Assembly (NCBI RefSeq): GCF_016909075.1 | Contig: NZ_JAFBFC010000009.1 | Location: 20,508-84,507 of the forward strand | Direction: 5' to 3' | Source of the DNA: Priestia iocasae | GTDB taxonomy: Bacteria; Bacillota; Bacilli; Bacillales; Bacillaceae_H | Length of the DNA stretch: 64,000 nt | Part shown: piece by piece, positions 7,057-15,681 of the stretch | Layout: the number at the start of each line of letters is the position of its first letter | How positions within the stretch are numbered: the stretch's first letter is position 1 | Position numbers and translations under genes: made by a program | Notes under the pieces: model-generated | What the model was told of the DNA's origin: nothing | Database searches by the model: none | The model's input: the letters and a program-made list of their open reading frames with translations, nothing else

Positions 7057-8394
7057 TTATTGCTCAGCATGTGCAGCAAGTTCTTTTGATAGTGGATTGC
7101 GTTTAAAATAATAAATTAATACTAGTGCCACCGCGGCCATTAACACGATGTAAATGAGGAGAAACAATGTAAATAAGAATCCTAAATTGGCTGAGGTCGT
7201 TACTGATTCTGACGTACGCATAATGCGGTAAATGACCCAAGGTTGTCTACCTGTACATGCAAAAATCCAGCCAAATTCAATAGAAGCCATTGATAAAGGT
7301 CCAGCTAATACAAAGGCCCACATCAGTGGTTTTGGAAATGTTTTTTTCTTCAAAAATTTATACCAGACCACACCAATCATAGATAAAAGAATAAGCATAG
7401 AGCCAATTCCAACCATCGCATTAAAGAGCGTATGAACAAAAAGTGGAGGCCAATAATCTTCAGGGAAGTCGTTTAGTCCAACAACGACTGTATCAAAGCG
7501 ATCATTTGCTAAAAAGCTTAGCGCCCAAGGGATTTCAATTCCCCATTTTACTTCTTGAGATTCGCGGTCAGTAAACCCACCAATCGCTAGAGGAGCATAA
7601 CTTTGAGTTTCAAATAATCCTTCTGCAGCAGCTAACTTCTCCGGCTGATATTCGTGAAGTAGCTGTGCAGACTCGTGACCATTTAAGGCAGTTAAGAACG
7701 AAAAGATTAAGCCTACCACTAATCCCATCATGAGTGCTTTATGATGGAACTTATATAATCGCGGATCTTTCTTTCTCGTGCGTAGCATTTTGTAAGCTGC
7801 AATTGATGCAATAATGAATGCACCAGTCATATAAGCTGAAACAGCTACATGTCCAGCTGTTACAAAAAAGCTTGGATTGAAAAATGCAGCCCATGGATCA
7901 ACGTCAACAATCTCTCCATTTTCAATCCGAAATCCTGCAGGAGTACCTTCAAACGCATGAACATTTGTAATTAACACAGCGGATCCAAGTGCTCCAAGTG
8001 CCACAAGAATTAAACTAATAATGCGCATTTTTCGTGAGATACGATCTGCAGCATACACATAAATAGAGAGAAACAGTGCCTCGATGAAGAAAGCATAAAT
8101 TTCAATTTGAAAAGGGAGAGACATCACTTTCCCGACAACTTCCATAAACCCAGGCCATAATAAAGCGAGTTGTACACCTGCAATGGTACCCGTTGGAATC
8201 GCAACACCTAATAAAATTGCTTGTGCTTTTGTCCATCGTTTAGCCATTAATTCATAATCGGTATCTTTTGTTTTTTGATAGAGTAATTCAGCAAGTAAAA
8301 TCATAAGTGGAATGCCGACACCAAGGGTTGCAAAGATGATATGAACTCCCATTGTCATACCGAACATCGACCGTGCGGTGACTAAATGATCCAT
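7057..8394 (-). CDS. ythA: Cytochrome bd-type quinol oxidase, subunit I (YthA)
   Basis: A 445-residue heme-bearing subunit of a bd-type quinol oxidase. The axial histidine H18 in MGVHIIFATLG corresponds to H19 of E. coli CydA; acidic residues in IEIYAFFIEALFLS and the GRQPWVIYRIMRT motif are present. The Q-loop between the central helices is short, as in the cyanide-insensitive/Bacillus type. The start is placed at ATG 8394, nine bases after AAAGG. An upstream TTG at 8412 is in frame, but it would put the ribosome-binding site inside the gene. ythA and ythB form an operon transcribed away from rpmE2. Confidence 0.92.
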   Translation of the reverse strand: MDHLVTARSMFGMTMGVHIIFATLGVGIPLMILLAELLYQKTKDTDYELMAKRWTKAQAILLGVAIPTGTIAGVQLALLWPGFMEVVGKVMSLPFQIEIYAFFIEALFLSIYVYAADRISRKMRIISLILVALGALGSAVLITNVHAFEGTPAGFRIENGEIVDVDPWAAFFNPSFFVTAGHVAVSAYMTGAFIIASIAAYKMLRTRKKDPRLYKFHHKALMMGLVVGLIFSFLTALNGHESAQLLHEYQPEKLAAAEGLFETQSYAPLAIGGFTDRESQEVKWGIEIPWALSFLANDRFDTVVVGLNDFPEDYWPPLFVHTLFNAMVGIGSMLILLSMIGVVWYKFLKKKTFPKPLMWAFVLAGPLSMASIEFGWIFACTGRQPWVIYRIMRTSESVTTSANLGFLFTLFLLIYIVLMAAVALVLIYYFKRNPLSKELAAHAEQ

Positions 8395-8496
8395 TAAAAA
8401 CCAACCTTTCAAGTAGAGTATTGATGCCCATTATTGTCCACTTTTTACCACGAATTATGCATAAATAGGAAATCATATTTTTTATAAGCTTAATAC

Positions 8497-8524
8497 TTGA
8501 AAATAAGAATCATTACGATATAAT
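8497..8524 (+). promoter_or_regulatory. rpmE2 promoter with Zur-like operator
   Basis: TTGAAA (8497-8502) and TATAAT (8519-8524) are 16 bases apart. The spacer contains TAAGAATCATTACGA (8504-8518), whose right half is a perfect match to the Zur box TCGTAATnATTACGA. Zur binding would cover the promoter. The type of gene controlled, a zinc-free ribosomal protein, supports the assignment. Confidence 0.8.
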
Positions 8525-8556
8525 GGTTATAGTCATAATTAAAAAGGAGAGATAAT

Positions 8557-8808
8557 ATGAAACCAAATACACATCCTGAATATAAAAAAGTCGTATTTAT
8601 GGATACAAATAGTGGATTTAAATTCTTAACGGGTGCGACAAAATGGTCAAACGAAACAATTGAGTGGGAAGATGGTAACACATACCCATTAATTAAAGTA
8701 GAGGTTAGTTCTGACTCACATCCGTTCTACACAGGTAGACAAAAGTTTGCAGATCGTGGAGGACGTGCAGACCGATTCATGAAAAAATACAATATGACAA
8801 CAAAATAA
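8557..8808 (+). CDS. rpmE2: Ribosomal protein L31 type B, zinc-independent
   Basis: An 83-residue L31 of the C-minus type. It begins [16 protein letters not shown] and has [10 protein letters not shown] in the conserved core, and it contains no cysteines, so it lacks the zinc ribbon of RpmE. In B. subtilis the equivalent YtiA is derepressed by Zur in zinc starvation, displaces zinc-bearing L31 from the ribosome and so frees zinc. The Zur-like site in its promoter fits this. AAAAGGAGAG precedes the start. Confidence 0.96.
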   Translation: MKPNTHPEYKKVVFMDTNSGFKFLTGATKWSNETIEWEDGNTYPLIKVEVSSDSHPFYTGRQKFADRGGRADRFMKKYNMTTK

Positions 8809-8832
8809 ACCAGCCACTTGGCTGGTTTATTT
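8804..8832. terminator. Bidirectional terminator between rpmE2 and the zinc-binding lipoprotein gene
   Basis: AATAAACCAGCCA pairs with TGGCTGGTTTATT around a three-base loop. It lies between convergent genes, with A/T-rich flanks on each side. Confidence 0.85.
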
Positions 8833-8834
8833 GT

Positions 8835-9830
8835 TTAGTTTAGTGCTTTTTTCAACGTTTCAATGTTTTTCTTCATAATAGAGAAGTAATCTTCATTATT
8901 TTGAACGTCTTCTTTTGTTGCTGATTCTAAGTTATGAAGAGTTAAAGCTTCAGCATCAATTTCTTTTTGAACCAGTTCCGCGATTTTAGGCTGTAGGTTC
9001 TGTTCGAAAATAATATATTTAATTTGATGTTCTTGTGCTTCTTTAATAATCTCTTTTAACTGTTTTTGTGAAGGCTCATTCGTTGGAGATAAACCAGCTA
9101 CACTGATTTGTTGTAATCCATAACGCTTTTCCCAATAACCATAAGCAGCATGGGCAACAAGAATTTCTTTCTTAGAACTAGTTTCAATTGTCTGTTTGAA
9201 CTCTTGATCAAGTGCTAGTAAGTCCGCTTTTACTGCTTCAAAGTTCTTTTCAAAGTCTTCTTTTGCGTCAGGCTTTAATTCAACAAGTGACTTTTTAATG
9301 TTTTCAGCTAGAGTGATAGAAAGAATAGGATCAATCCATACGTGCGGATCTTCATCTCCATGAGCGTGAGCATCATGACTTTCCTCTTCATGAGCGTGAT
9401 CATTATGGTTTTCCTCTTCATGAGCATGAGCATCATGATTTTCTGCATGTTGAGCTAACTCAATATCTTCAGCTGCTTCAACAAGTTGTACCTCTTCGTT
9501 TACTAATGTTTTCTTTGCATTATCTACAAAGCCTTCTAATCCAATGCCTGAATAAATAAAGGCGTCAGCTTGAGCAAGATTTACCATTGTTTTAGAAGTA
9601 GGTTCGAATGTATGTGCATCTACTCCAGGTGGGAATATACTTTCTACGTTAACATGTTCTCCGCCAATTTTTGTTGCGAAATCTTGTAGAGGGTAAATCG
9701 TTGTATATATGTTTAATTTATCATCTGAACTGCTAGTAGAACTAGCTTCTTCTTTTACATCAGAGCCACATCCAGCTAATGCTGTGCTTGCTCCTAAGAG
9801 TAAAGCCATCAGTGTTGCTTTTAGCTTCAT
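8835..9830 (-). CDS. Zinc ABC transporter substrate-binding lipoprotein (ZnuA/AdcA family)
   Basis: A 331-residue extracytoplasmic zinc-binding lipoprotein of cluster A-I. The signal peptide ends in LAGC with lipidated C21. Metal ligands are visible as H73 (DAHTFEPT), H163 (DPHVWIDP), a histidine in LVAHAAYGYW and an acidic residue in IIFEQNL. A histidine-rich loop at residues 131-160 consists of three ten-residue repeats and probably buffers zinc. No C-terminal ZinT-like domain is present. The permease and ATPase partners are not adjacent, so it must use a transporter encoded elsewhere. A Zur-like site precedes the gene. Confidence 0.92.
   Translation of the reverse strand: MKLKATLMALLLGASTALAGCGSDVKEEASSTSSSDDKLNIYTTIYPLQDFATKIGGEHVNVESIFPPGVDAHTFEPTSKTMVNLAQADAFIYSGIGLEGFVDNAKKTLVNEEVQLVEAAEDIELAQHAENHDAHAHEEENHNDHAHEEESHDAHAHGDEDPHVWIDPILSITLAENIKKSLVELKPDAKEDFEKNFEAVKADLLALDQEFKQTIETSSKKEILVAHAAYGYWEKRYGLQQISVAGLSPTNEPSQKQLKEIIKEAQEHQIKYIIFEQNLQPKIAELVQKEIDAEALTLHNLESATKEDVQNNEDYFSIMKKNIETLKKALN
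9351..9440 (-). repeat. Three in-frame 30-base repeats encoding the histidine-rich loop
   Basis: The coding strand carries three consecutive 30-base units giving NHDAHAHEEE, NHNDHAHEEE and SHDAHAHGDE (residues 131-160 of the zinc-binding lipoprotein). The units differ by a few substitutions, so this is an expanded metal-binding loop inside the gene rather than a separate element. Confidence 0.9.
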
Positions 9831-9885
9831 TTATCATTTCTCTCCTTTTTATCGTTCTCTGTTTCTTATGACCTAAGCCATTATA

Positions 9886-9900
9886 TCGTAAGTGTTACGA
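9886..9900 (-). promoter_or_regulatory. Zur-like operator of the zinc-binding lipoprotein gene
   Basis: TCGTAAGTGTTACGA matches TCGTAATnATTACGA at 12 of 14 defined positions and is flanked by A/T as in known Zur boxes. On the minus strand it runs directly into a TATAAT -10 hexamer, the same layout as at rpmE2. Confidence 0.82.
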
Positions 9901-9916
9901 TTTGAAAACAGTGAAA

Positions 9917-11104
9917 TTAGGATGAAACGGTGAATGGAGGAAGAGGATCATAAAATGTAGACCAATCTTGTTCCATTTCTTCATCAGTTAAAAGGCACAT
10001 ATCTAATGATTTCTCCACTTCATCTCTATTCATCTCAAGTCCGATAAAGACCAATTCATTCATTCGATCCCCAAATTTCTCATCCCATTTTTCAAGTAAT
10101 TCAGGCTCTTCTCTTAACGTTTGTTGTTTTTCTTCTTCCGAATAAGCAGCAACCCACTCACCTGCACCTTGAATCATAATAGAAGTACCAGCTTGAGAAA
10201 GGAGCCCGGACATATCATTTCGAGAGGCTAACCAGAAGAATCCTTTTGCACGCACAATATCTACTGGCCAATCTTCCAACCACTTCATTAATCGTTCAGG
10301 ATGAAAAGGACGTTTTCTACGATAAACGAAAGATGAGATACCAAACTCTTCTGTTTCAGGTGTATGGTGTTCTACGTTTAACTCTTTAATCCAACCAGCC
10401 GCTTGACTTGCTTTATCAAAATCAAACAAGTTTGTGTGTAAAACTTCAGATAATGCAACATGACTGTTTACAGTTTGAATGATCTTTGCTTCAGGATTTA
10501 ATTTGCGTAATACATGTTCTAACTCAATTGCGTCTTCCTCCTCTAACAAATCGACTTTGTTAAGTAGAATGACATTCGCAAATTCAATTTGATCAATAAG
10601 TAAATCAACCACTTCTCTTGTATCATTTTCATCTGTACCTTCTTTACGGTCTAATAAGCTTTCTCCGCATGAGAAGTCATCCCAGAATCGATTTCCATCC
10701 ACAACGGTTACCATTGTGTCTAATTGACAAGTCTTTGTTAAGTCAATTCCTAACTCTTCATCAATGTAAGTAAAAGTTTGCGCAACAGGAACAGGCTCAC
10801 TAATTCCTGATGATTCAATGACAATGTAATCAATATTTCCTTCTTCAACGAGTCGTTCTACTTCTTTCATTAAGTCATCACGTAGTGTACAGCAAATACA
10901 GCCGTTTTGCATTTCAACTAACTTTTCTTCTGTACGAGAGAAGCCACCTTGATTGACTAAATCAGCGTCAATGTTCACTTCACTCATGTCATTGACAATA
11001 ACTGCAACCTTTAATCCTTCACGATTTTGTAAAATATGATTAAGTAAAGTGGTCTTACCAGAACCTAGGTAACCACTTAAGACAGTAACAGGTACTTTTT
11101 TCAT
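9917..11104 (-). CDS. zagA: COG0523 (CobW/G3E) GTPase, ZagA-type zinc metallochaperone
   Basis: A 395-residue G3E GTPase. Walker A is [11 protein letters not shown] at residues 10-20, the metal-binding motif GCICC lies near residue 69, and the guanine motif is NKVDLL. The CobW C-terminal domain spans roughly residues 270-390. In B. subtilis ZagA (YciC) is the most strongly Zur-repressed gene. It is thought to deliver zinc to client enzymes such as FolE during zinc starvation. The Zur-like site 24 bases upstream of its ATG and the neighbouring zinc genes support that subfamily over cobalt or nickel relatives. Confidence 0.92.
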   Translation of the reverse strand: MKKVPVTVLSGYLGSGKTTLLNHILQNREGLKVAVIVNDMSEVNIDADLVNQGGFSRTEEKLVEMQNGCICCTLRDDLMKEVERLVEEGNIDYIVIESSGISEPVPVAQTFTYIDEELGIDLTKTCQLDTMVTVVDGNRFWDDFSCGESLLDRKEGTDENDTREVVDLLIDQIEFANVILLNKVDLLEEEDAIELEHVLRKLNPEAKIIQTVNSHVALSEVLHTNLFDFDKASQAAGWIKELNVEHHTPETEEFGISSFVYRRKRPFHPERLMKWLEDWPVDIVRAKGFFWLASRNDMSGLLSQAGTSIMIQGAGEWVAAYSEEEKQQTLREEPELLEKWDEKFGDRMNELVFIGLEMNRDEVEKSLDMCLLTDEEMEQDWSTFYDPLPPFTVSS

Positions 11105-11127
11105 TTATGTATCCTCCTTGAGATAAA

Positions 11128-11142
11128 TAAGAATTGTTACGA
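11128..11142 (-). promoter_or_regulatory. Zur-like operator of zagA
   Basis: TAAGAATTGTTACGA has one perfect half site (TTACGA) and a degenerate other half, matching about 10 of 14 defined positions of the Zur box. Its position next to zagA is the main support. Confidence 0.6.
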
Positions 11143-11323
11143 TTTAACTTTTACATCATACAGAATAATTAAGTATAATACAAGTATGAAATGTTAGATG
11201 AAAAAAAAGGAATTTCTACTAAGTAATGATGAACTTCTATGATAAGATGGTTAGTATAGTCATTCATCACTTTTTTTGCTTATAATTAATAGTATATTCA
11301 ATCATGAAGGAGAGAGTAGAGGT

Positions 11324-11890
11324 ATGAGTTTACTAAAAGACGTATTAACCTATAATGAAAGGTTTGTAGAAGAAAAAGAATATGAAAAGTATCATACGAC
11401 GAAATTTCCAGATAAAAAGTTAGTTATTTTATCTTGTATGGATACAAGGCTAGTTGAATTACTACCAAGAGCTATGAACCTTCGTAATGGTGATGTAAAA
11501 ATCGTTAAAAATGCGGGGGCAATTGTATCTCATCCTTTCGGAAGTATTATGAGAAGTATATTAGTAGCGGTATATGAGTTAAATGCGGACGAAGTGTGTG
11601 TAATTGGTCATCATGATTGCGGGATGGGAAAACTGACGCCTGAATCAATTATTGAAAAAATGCAAGATAAAGGGATATCAGAAGAAGTATTTAATACACT
11701 TGAATATTCCGGTGTTGAATTAGACAAATGGTTAAGAGGCTTTAATTCCGTTGAAGAAAGCGTCACACATAGCGTGAGCACGATTAAGAATCACCCATTA
11801 TTTGCAAAAGAAATTCCTGTACATGGCTTAGTCATTGATCCAGGCACAGGAAAATTGGACTTGGTTGTAGATGGATATGAAAATAACTAA
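11324..11890 (+). CDS. ytiB: Beta-class carbonic anhydrase (YtiB)
   Basis: A 188-residue beta-carbonic anhydrase catalysing interconversion of CO2 and bicarbonate. The zinc-site motifs SCMDTRL (Cys, Asp, Arg) and GHHDCGMGK (His, Cys) are intact. ATG 11324 is preceded by AAGGAGAGAG; an upstream in-frame start at 11276 has no such signal. It is divergent from zagA. In B. subtilis ytiB is also close to ytiA (rpmE2). It is a zinc enzyme located among zinc-starvation genes, but no Zur-like site overlaps its own start region. Confidence 0.92.
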   Translation: MSLLKDVLTYNERFVEEKEYEKYHTTKFPDKKLVILSCMDTRLVELLPRAMNLRNGDVKIVKNAGAIVSHPFGSIMRSILVAVYELNADEVCVIGHHDCGMGKLTPESIIEKMQDKGISEEVFNTLEYSGVELDKWLRGFNSVEESVTHSVSTIKNHPLFAKEIPVHGLVIDPGTGKLDLVVDGYENN

Positions 11891-12124
11891 CTAATGATGT
11901 GACTGTTTTTTTTCAGGGACTTCATCAATGCCACCTGGGTGAAATGGGTGGCATTTTAAAATTCGTTTAATCGTTAGCCAGCCACCTTTTATAGCTCCAA
12001 AACGCTTAATAGCTTCAAGTCCATAATGCGAACATGTCGGGTAAAAGCGGCACGTTGGAGGCTTAATAGGTGAGATAACTTTTTGATAAAAACGAATAAT
12101 GGCTAAAAAAACTTTAGCTAACAT
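11891..12124 (-). CDS. yidD: Membrane protein insertion efficiency factor YidD
   Basis: A 77-residue YidD/DUF37 protein with an amphipathic N-terminus ([19 protein letters not shown]) and the signature [15 protein letters not shown] near residues 25-40. YidD acts at the inner face of the membrane and assists YidC-dependent insertion. The ATG at 12124 is the usual family start. An upstream in-frame extension to 12190 is not supported. The stop codon abuts that of ytiB, so the two genes converge with no spacer. Confidence 0.92.
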   Translation of the reverse strand: MLAKVFLAIIRFYQKVISPIKPPTCRFYPTCSHYGLEAIKRFGAIKGGWLTIKRILKCHPFHPGGIDEVPEKKQSHH

Positions 12125-12278
12125 GTTATTCACGTTCCTTTTTTCATGTACTTTGTCGTTACTATAGCTGATTTTATGTGAAAAATGCAACCAAATAAAG
12201 TTAAATCAGATTAAATGGATGAAATATATCGGAATTGAGTGTATGATAGAATAAGAGTTAAAAAAAGGAGTGGTGATA

Positions 12279-12752
12279 ATGCCATCAGTAGAAAGCTTTG
12301 AACTTGATCATAATGCCGTAAAAGCACCTTATGTGAGACATTGTGGAGTCCACAAAGTAGGTAGTGACGGATTAGTGAATAAATACGATATTCGTTTCTG
12401 TCAGCCAAATAAACAAGCAATGAAGCCAGATGCTATTCATACGCTTGAGCATTTATTAGCGTTTAACATTCGTACTCATGCAGAGAAGTATGATCACTTT
12501 GATATTATTGATATTTCACCGATGGGTTGCCAAACGGGTTACTATCTTGTAGTAAGCGGTGAACCAACAGTTGATGAAATCATTGACTTATTAGAAGATA
12601 CAATGAAAGATGCAGTTGAAATTGTTGACATTCCAGCTTCTAACGAAAAACAATGTGGGCAAGCAAAACTTCATGACTTAGAAGGTGCAAAGCGTTTAAT
12701 GCGTTTTTGGCTAGAACAAAGTAAAGAAGATTTAGCAAAAGTATTTGGATAA
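12279..12752 (+). CDS. luxS: S-ribosylhomocysteine lyase LuxS
   Basis: A 157-residue LuxS that cleaves S-ribosylhomocysteine to homocysteine and the AI-2 precursor DPD in the activated methyl cycle. Metal ligands H54 and H58 (HTLEHLL) and C126 (EKQCGQ) and the catalytic C84 (MGCQTG) are all present. ATG 12279 follows AAAGGAG at 12264-12270. It is a monocistronic gene ending in a strong terminator. Confidence 0.97.
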   Translation: MPSVESFELDHNAVKAPYVRHCGVHKVGSDGLVNKYDIRFCQPNKQAMKPDAIHTLEHLLAFNIRTHAEKYDHFDIIDISPMGCQTGYYLVVSGEPTVDEIIDLLEDTMKDAVEIVDIPASNEKQCGQAKLHDLEGAKRLMRFWLEQSKEDLAKVFG

Positions 12753-12793
12753 ACAAGAAGAGCTGACTTTTAGGAGTCAGCTTTTCTTGTTTA
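12751..12793. terminator. Bidirectional terminator between luxS and the flavoprotein gene
   Basis: AGCTGACT and AGTCAGCT form the core stem, extended by AAACAAGAA and TTTCTTGTTT arms that supply the T-tract in both directions. Confidence 0.85.
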
Positions 12794-13963
12794 TAAACTG
12801 TTTACGATTAACTGAGCAGCTTGTCGAGCTCCTGATATGTTCCGAGCAATAGGACCAACTTGTAGCTCTGCTAATGCACCAGTAACATATAAATTAGGTC
12901 CCCACTGCAAAGAATGAGAAACAATCGGATAGCCACAAGATGCACATTTCAAATTTTGATCGTGAATTAACGGCTCAATCCACTCTTTTCCAGGCAAAGT
13001 TCCTTCAAATCCAGTTGCTAATAAAATATTTGCCGTTTGATGAGAAGGATGCTTTTTAAGCAGCAAGTTTATTTGATTATCTAGCTTATAGTCAACAACG
13101 GTATCGTCAATGATGGTTAAGTGCTTTTTACGCTCAAGGTGCTTCATCTTTATTGACAATTCCCGTGGAATTGAACCTTTGTTTCTAGCTTTTTTTATTG
13201 CTTCACGACGTTGGCGGTAGTCATCTAAAAGACGGAAAGATACTTGATTTTTAGGTCCGAGCCAAGCTGGATTGCTATCAAAGTCATGAACCCGAAAAGG
13301 ATGTCGTTTAATCATTGTGACCATCCCCGGATGCAAGCTAGCCGCTTTAATGGCTGTATGTACAGCTGTAATTCCTCCACCAATAATAGTGATGGAACCT
13401 TCAAGGGTAGGAATAGATGGACAAGAAGAGTCAAAGATATGATGGACGCTATTTTGATTTTCCTCTTTTAATTGTATGGCCCATTCTGGCCAATGCCTTT
13501 GCTCGCCAATCCCAATTGATAGAACTAAATTTCTCCCTACTAGTTCTTCCCCTTGGTTAGTCATCACTGTCCAAACTCCGTGTTGTTTGTTTACATGTAT
13601 CACTTTTCCTTGATGCCAGCTTTCTTTTAAACCAATGTCTTCAATGATATGGTCACAATGGTCATTAAATAGTGGCAAGGAAGGACGTTTATATTGGCCG
13701 TAGAAGCGATCTGTATGAAAGGTTTGCTTTTCCTTATTGGCAAAAGCTTGTAAGCTAAACGGAGCTACGTCAATATGATGAACAGAAGGTGAACGAAGAA
13801 AAGGCATGGATATCATACCTGTACAATGCTTCCAATTGGCTAATGGTTCATCATGTGGATCAACAATGGCTAGTCGATCCATTGTTGTTTTTTTTTCTTT
13901 AATAAGAAAGGTAGCAAGTGTTATACCTTGCATTCCTCCTCCAACAATAATCCAATCGTACAT
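12791..13963 (-). CDS. Putative Zur-regulated FAD/NAD(P)-binding oxidoreductase
   Basis: A 390-residue flavoprotein with an N-terminal FAD dinucleotide fold (WIIVGGGMQGITLATFL, residues 4-20), a second nucleotide-binding fold (ITIIGGGITAVHTAIKA, around residue 190) and the LATGFEG motif near residue 320. The layout resembles SidA/IucD-type hydroxylases and CzcO/YdhS-like oxidoreductases, but I cannot assign a substrate. A C-terminal KCASCGYP could be a CxxC pair for metal binding or redox chemistry. A Zur-like site lies 28 bases before the start. By inference it serves in zinc limitation. Confidence 0.75.
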   Translation of the reverse strand: MYDWIIVGGGMQGITLATFLIKEKKTTMDRLAIVDPHDEPLANWKHCTGMISMPFLRSPSVHHIDVAPFSLQAFANKEKQTFHTDRFYGQYKRPSLPLFNDHCDHIIEDIGLKESWHQGKVIHVNKQHGVWTVMTNQGEELVGRNLVLSIGIGEQRHWPEWAIQLKEENQNSVHHIFDSSCPSIPTLEGSITIIGGGITAVHTAIKAASLHPGMVTMIKRHPFRVHDFDSNPAWLGPKNQVSFRLLDDYRQRREAIKKARNKGSIPRELSIKMKHLERKKHLTIIDDTVVDYKLDNQINLLLKKHPSHQTANILLATGFEGTLPGKEWIEPLIHDQNLKCASCGYPIVSHSLQWGPNLYVTGALAELQVGPIARNISGARQAAQLIVNSL

Positions 13964-13990
13964 ACGTTATGCTCCTTTCGTTTATGATAA

Positions 13991-14005
13991 TCGTAACCAT
14001 TACGC
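13991..14005 (-). promoter_or_regulatory. Zur-like operator of the flavoprotein gene
   Basis: TCGTAACCATTACGC matches TCGTAATnATTACGA at 12 of 14 defined positions. It lies 28 bases upstream of the minus-strand start at 13963. It is the fourth Zur-like site within 5.5 kb. Confidence 0.75.
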
Positions 14006-14106
14006 TTTGATGATTAAAATATACTAAAAGAAATGGAAAATAGTCAAGAGGGTGTCTATATGAAGAGGGGAATGAATGTAATCCGCTCGTCACGGATAAA
14101 GCAAGG

Positions 14107-14271
14107 CTATTTTATACTCTCGTCATGAAAATCTGTTTCTTCTCGATTCGGGTTATCTTCTAAAGAATCTACCTTATGTTTATAGTCATAGGCTTTGGAT
14201 GTTGTAACGACGCTTAATAATAAGACAATGGCTACGATAACAATTGAAACAATGAGGATCGTATATAGCAT
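14107..14271 (-). CDS. ytzI: YtzI-like small membrane protein
   Basis: A 54-residue protein with one N-terminal transmembrane helix (LYTILIVSIVIVAIVLLLS, residues 2-20) and a charged C-terminal tail rich in Asp and Glu. AAGGAG is well placed before the ATG on the minus strand. Size, topology and location next to dps and ytkC match B. subtilis ytzI. The function is unknown. Confidence 0.75.
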   Translation of the reverse strand: MLYTILIVSIVIVAIVLLLSVVTTSKAYDYKHKVDSLEDNPNREETDFHDESIK

Positions 14272-14348
14272 AGTAGCTCTCCTTTTTTTACTGTCATAAT
14301 CTTTCCTTCATTCTACCATAATAGGAGATGTGAAAAGTTGAAAATGAT

Positions 14349-14373
14349 GTTTTAAACAATCGAAAACGGGTAC
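14349..14373 (+). promoter_or_regulatory. SigmaB-type promoter of dps
   Basis: GTTTTA (14349-14354) and GGGTAC (14368-14373) are separated by 13 bases, close to the sigmaB consensus GTTTAA-N12-14-GGGWAW. It ends 26 bases before the dps start. dps is a known sigmaB general-stress gene in B. subtilis. Confidence 0.75.
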
Positions 14374-14399
14374 TACTATATGTAGAAGGAGTGAGATGA

Positions 14400-14840
14400 A
14401 TGTCAGAACAATTAACAGGTGTTGTAAACAATCAAATTGCAAATTTTAGTGTATTGTATATGAAATTACATAATTACCATTGGTATGTAAAAGGTCAACA
14501 ATTCTTTACTCTTCATGAGAAGTTTGAAGAGTTATACAATGAAGTGGCTACAAATATTGATGACTTAGCAGAGCGCTTACTCGCTTTAGAAGGAAACCCA
14601 GTCGCAACAATGAAAGAGTGTCTTTCTATGTCAAGTATTCAAGAAGCAAGTGGGAACGAAACAGCGACAGACATGGTTGCTACCCTTGTTTCAGATTTTG
14701 ATACACTTACAAAGGAATTAAAAGACGGCATGGATATTGCTGGAGAAGTAGATGACGAAACAACAGGTGATATGTTATTAGCCATTCATAAAAGCTTTGA
14801 AAAACATGCGTGGATGTTAAAATCATTCCTCGGTAAATAA
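14400..14840 (+). CDS. dps: Dps family DNA-binding ferritin-like protein
   Basis: A 146-residue Dps protein that forms a hollow dodecamer, oxidises ferrous iron and shields DNA during stress. The ferroxidase-site residues are visible in [24 protein letters not shown] and [25 protein letters not shown] precedes the start. A sigmaB-like promoter lies directly upstream and no PerR box was seen, which points to the general-stress Dps rather than MrgA. Confidence 0.94.
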   Translation: MSEQLTGVVNNQIANFSVLYMKLHNYHWYVKGQQFFTLHEKFEELYNEVATNIDDLAERLLALEGNPVATMKECLSMSSIQEASGNETATDMVATLVSDFDTLTKELKDGMDIAGEVDDETTGDMLLAIHKSFEKHAWMLKSFLGK

Positions 14841-14887
14841 GAAAAAGAATGAGCATGACCGCTTTTGGTCGTGCTCATTCTTTTTCT
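14841..14887 (+). terminator. Terminator of dps
   Basis: A long perfect stem: GAAAAAGAATGAGCA with TGCTCATTCTTTTTC, plus TGACC/GGTCG-type pairing near the loop. The 3' arm provides the T-tract. Confidence 0.85.
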
Positions 14888-14911
14888 GTTCTAGGGAAGT
14901 TTGAAAATTTG

Positions 14912-15112
14912 TTAAAGTTGCTCTTCAACTTTTGTTTTTACATAAGAGAATAACAAATCGTGGATGTCTTTTTCACTCATGTTTTGAACGATTTGTGATA
15001 GTTGGTCTTTTGTCATTTGCGACACGAAGGAATAGATAAGAGCATCAACGTCTTCATTATCTCTTTGTCCTCGCAATTTAACTTCTTCATGTATAGAATC
15101 AATCCAGTTCAT
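14912..15112 (-). CDS. Small conserved protein of unknown function
   Basis: A 66-residue acidic, helical protein beginning MNWIDSIHEEVKLRGQ and containing VSQMTKDQLSQIVQNMSEKD. I do not recognise a defined function. It may belong to one of the Bacillaceae DUFs of similar size (DUF6154 is possible). ATG 15112 is preceded by AAAGGTG; an upstream in-frame start at 15142 has no ribosome-binding site. No transmembrane helix or cysteine is present, so a soluble cytoplasmic protein is likely. Confidence 0.7.
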   Translation of the reverse strand: MNWIDSIHEEVKLRGQRDNEDVDALIYSFVSQMTKDQLSQIVQNMSEKDIHDLLFSYVKTKVEEQL

Positions 15113-15224
15113 ATCATTCACCTTTCTAAATTTAATTGACATGGCTACTTAGTAATTGTGAACACGTTTATTCTCTGTTTCATATTATAAAGATATAAGT
15201 CATTTTTAGAAGGAGGGGTGCAAA

Positions 15225-15614
15225 ATGCAAAAGTACAGTTTATTTACTTTGTCTGGATTAGGCTCTCTTTCAATTTTCTTATTTGGGGGATGGGATTATT
15301 TATTAATGGTTCTAATAGCCTGTGTAGCATTAGATTATATAACGGGCGTCTTAGCTGCATTTGTAAAAAAATCACTATCCAGTAAAGTAGGTTTTAAAGG
15401 AATTGCCAAGAAAATCTTCATTTTTATCTTAGTTGCTGTTGCGAATTTTTTAGATTCATTATTGTGGGACAACCACCTTATTCGTGATGCTACCATTTTA
15501 TTTTATGTTGTGAACGAAATTATCTCCATCACTGAAAATGCTGGGGTTGTAGGGCTACCGATTCCCGGACCTATCTTAAAAGCAATTGAGCAACTGAAAG
15601 ACCGTTTAAAATAG
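15225..15614 (+). CDS. ytkC: Holin-like membrane protein (YtkC, TcdE/phi29 holin family)
   Basis: A 129-residue protein with three or four hydrophobic segments and the family motif LDYITGVLAAFVKKSLSSK around residue 40, followed by GFKGIAKKIFIF and the C-terminal VVGLPIPGPI. This is the pattern of phage holin family 4 (TcdE-like). In B. subtilis the ytkC gene at this place is chromosomal and has no phage neighbours, and the same is true here. Whether it makes pores is unknown. AGGAGGGG precedes the start. Confidence 0.85.
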   Translation: MQKYSLFTLSGLGSLSIFLFGGWDYLLMVLIACVALDYITGVLAAFVKKSLSSKVGFKGIAKKIFIFILVAVANFLDSLLWDNHLIRDATILFYVVNEIISITENAGVVGLPIPGPILKAIEQLKDRLK

Positions 15615-15681
15615 CCGATGAATAAACTTACGCATTAATTGGCATAAGAAAAGTAGAGAAGGAAAAAAGGAGTTGCTTGCA

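Noticed and set aside
15225..15614. Holin-like gene as a prophage remnant
   Set aside because: No phage genes, integrase or attachment site are nearby, and the gene occupies its usual chromosomal place as ytkC.
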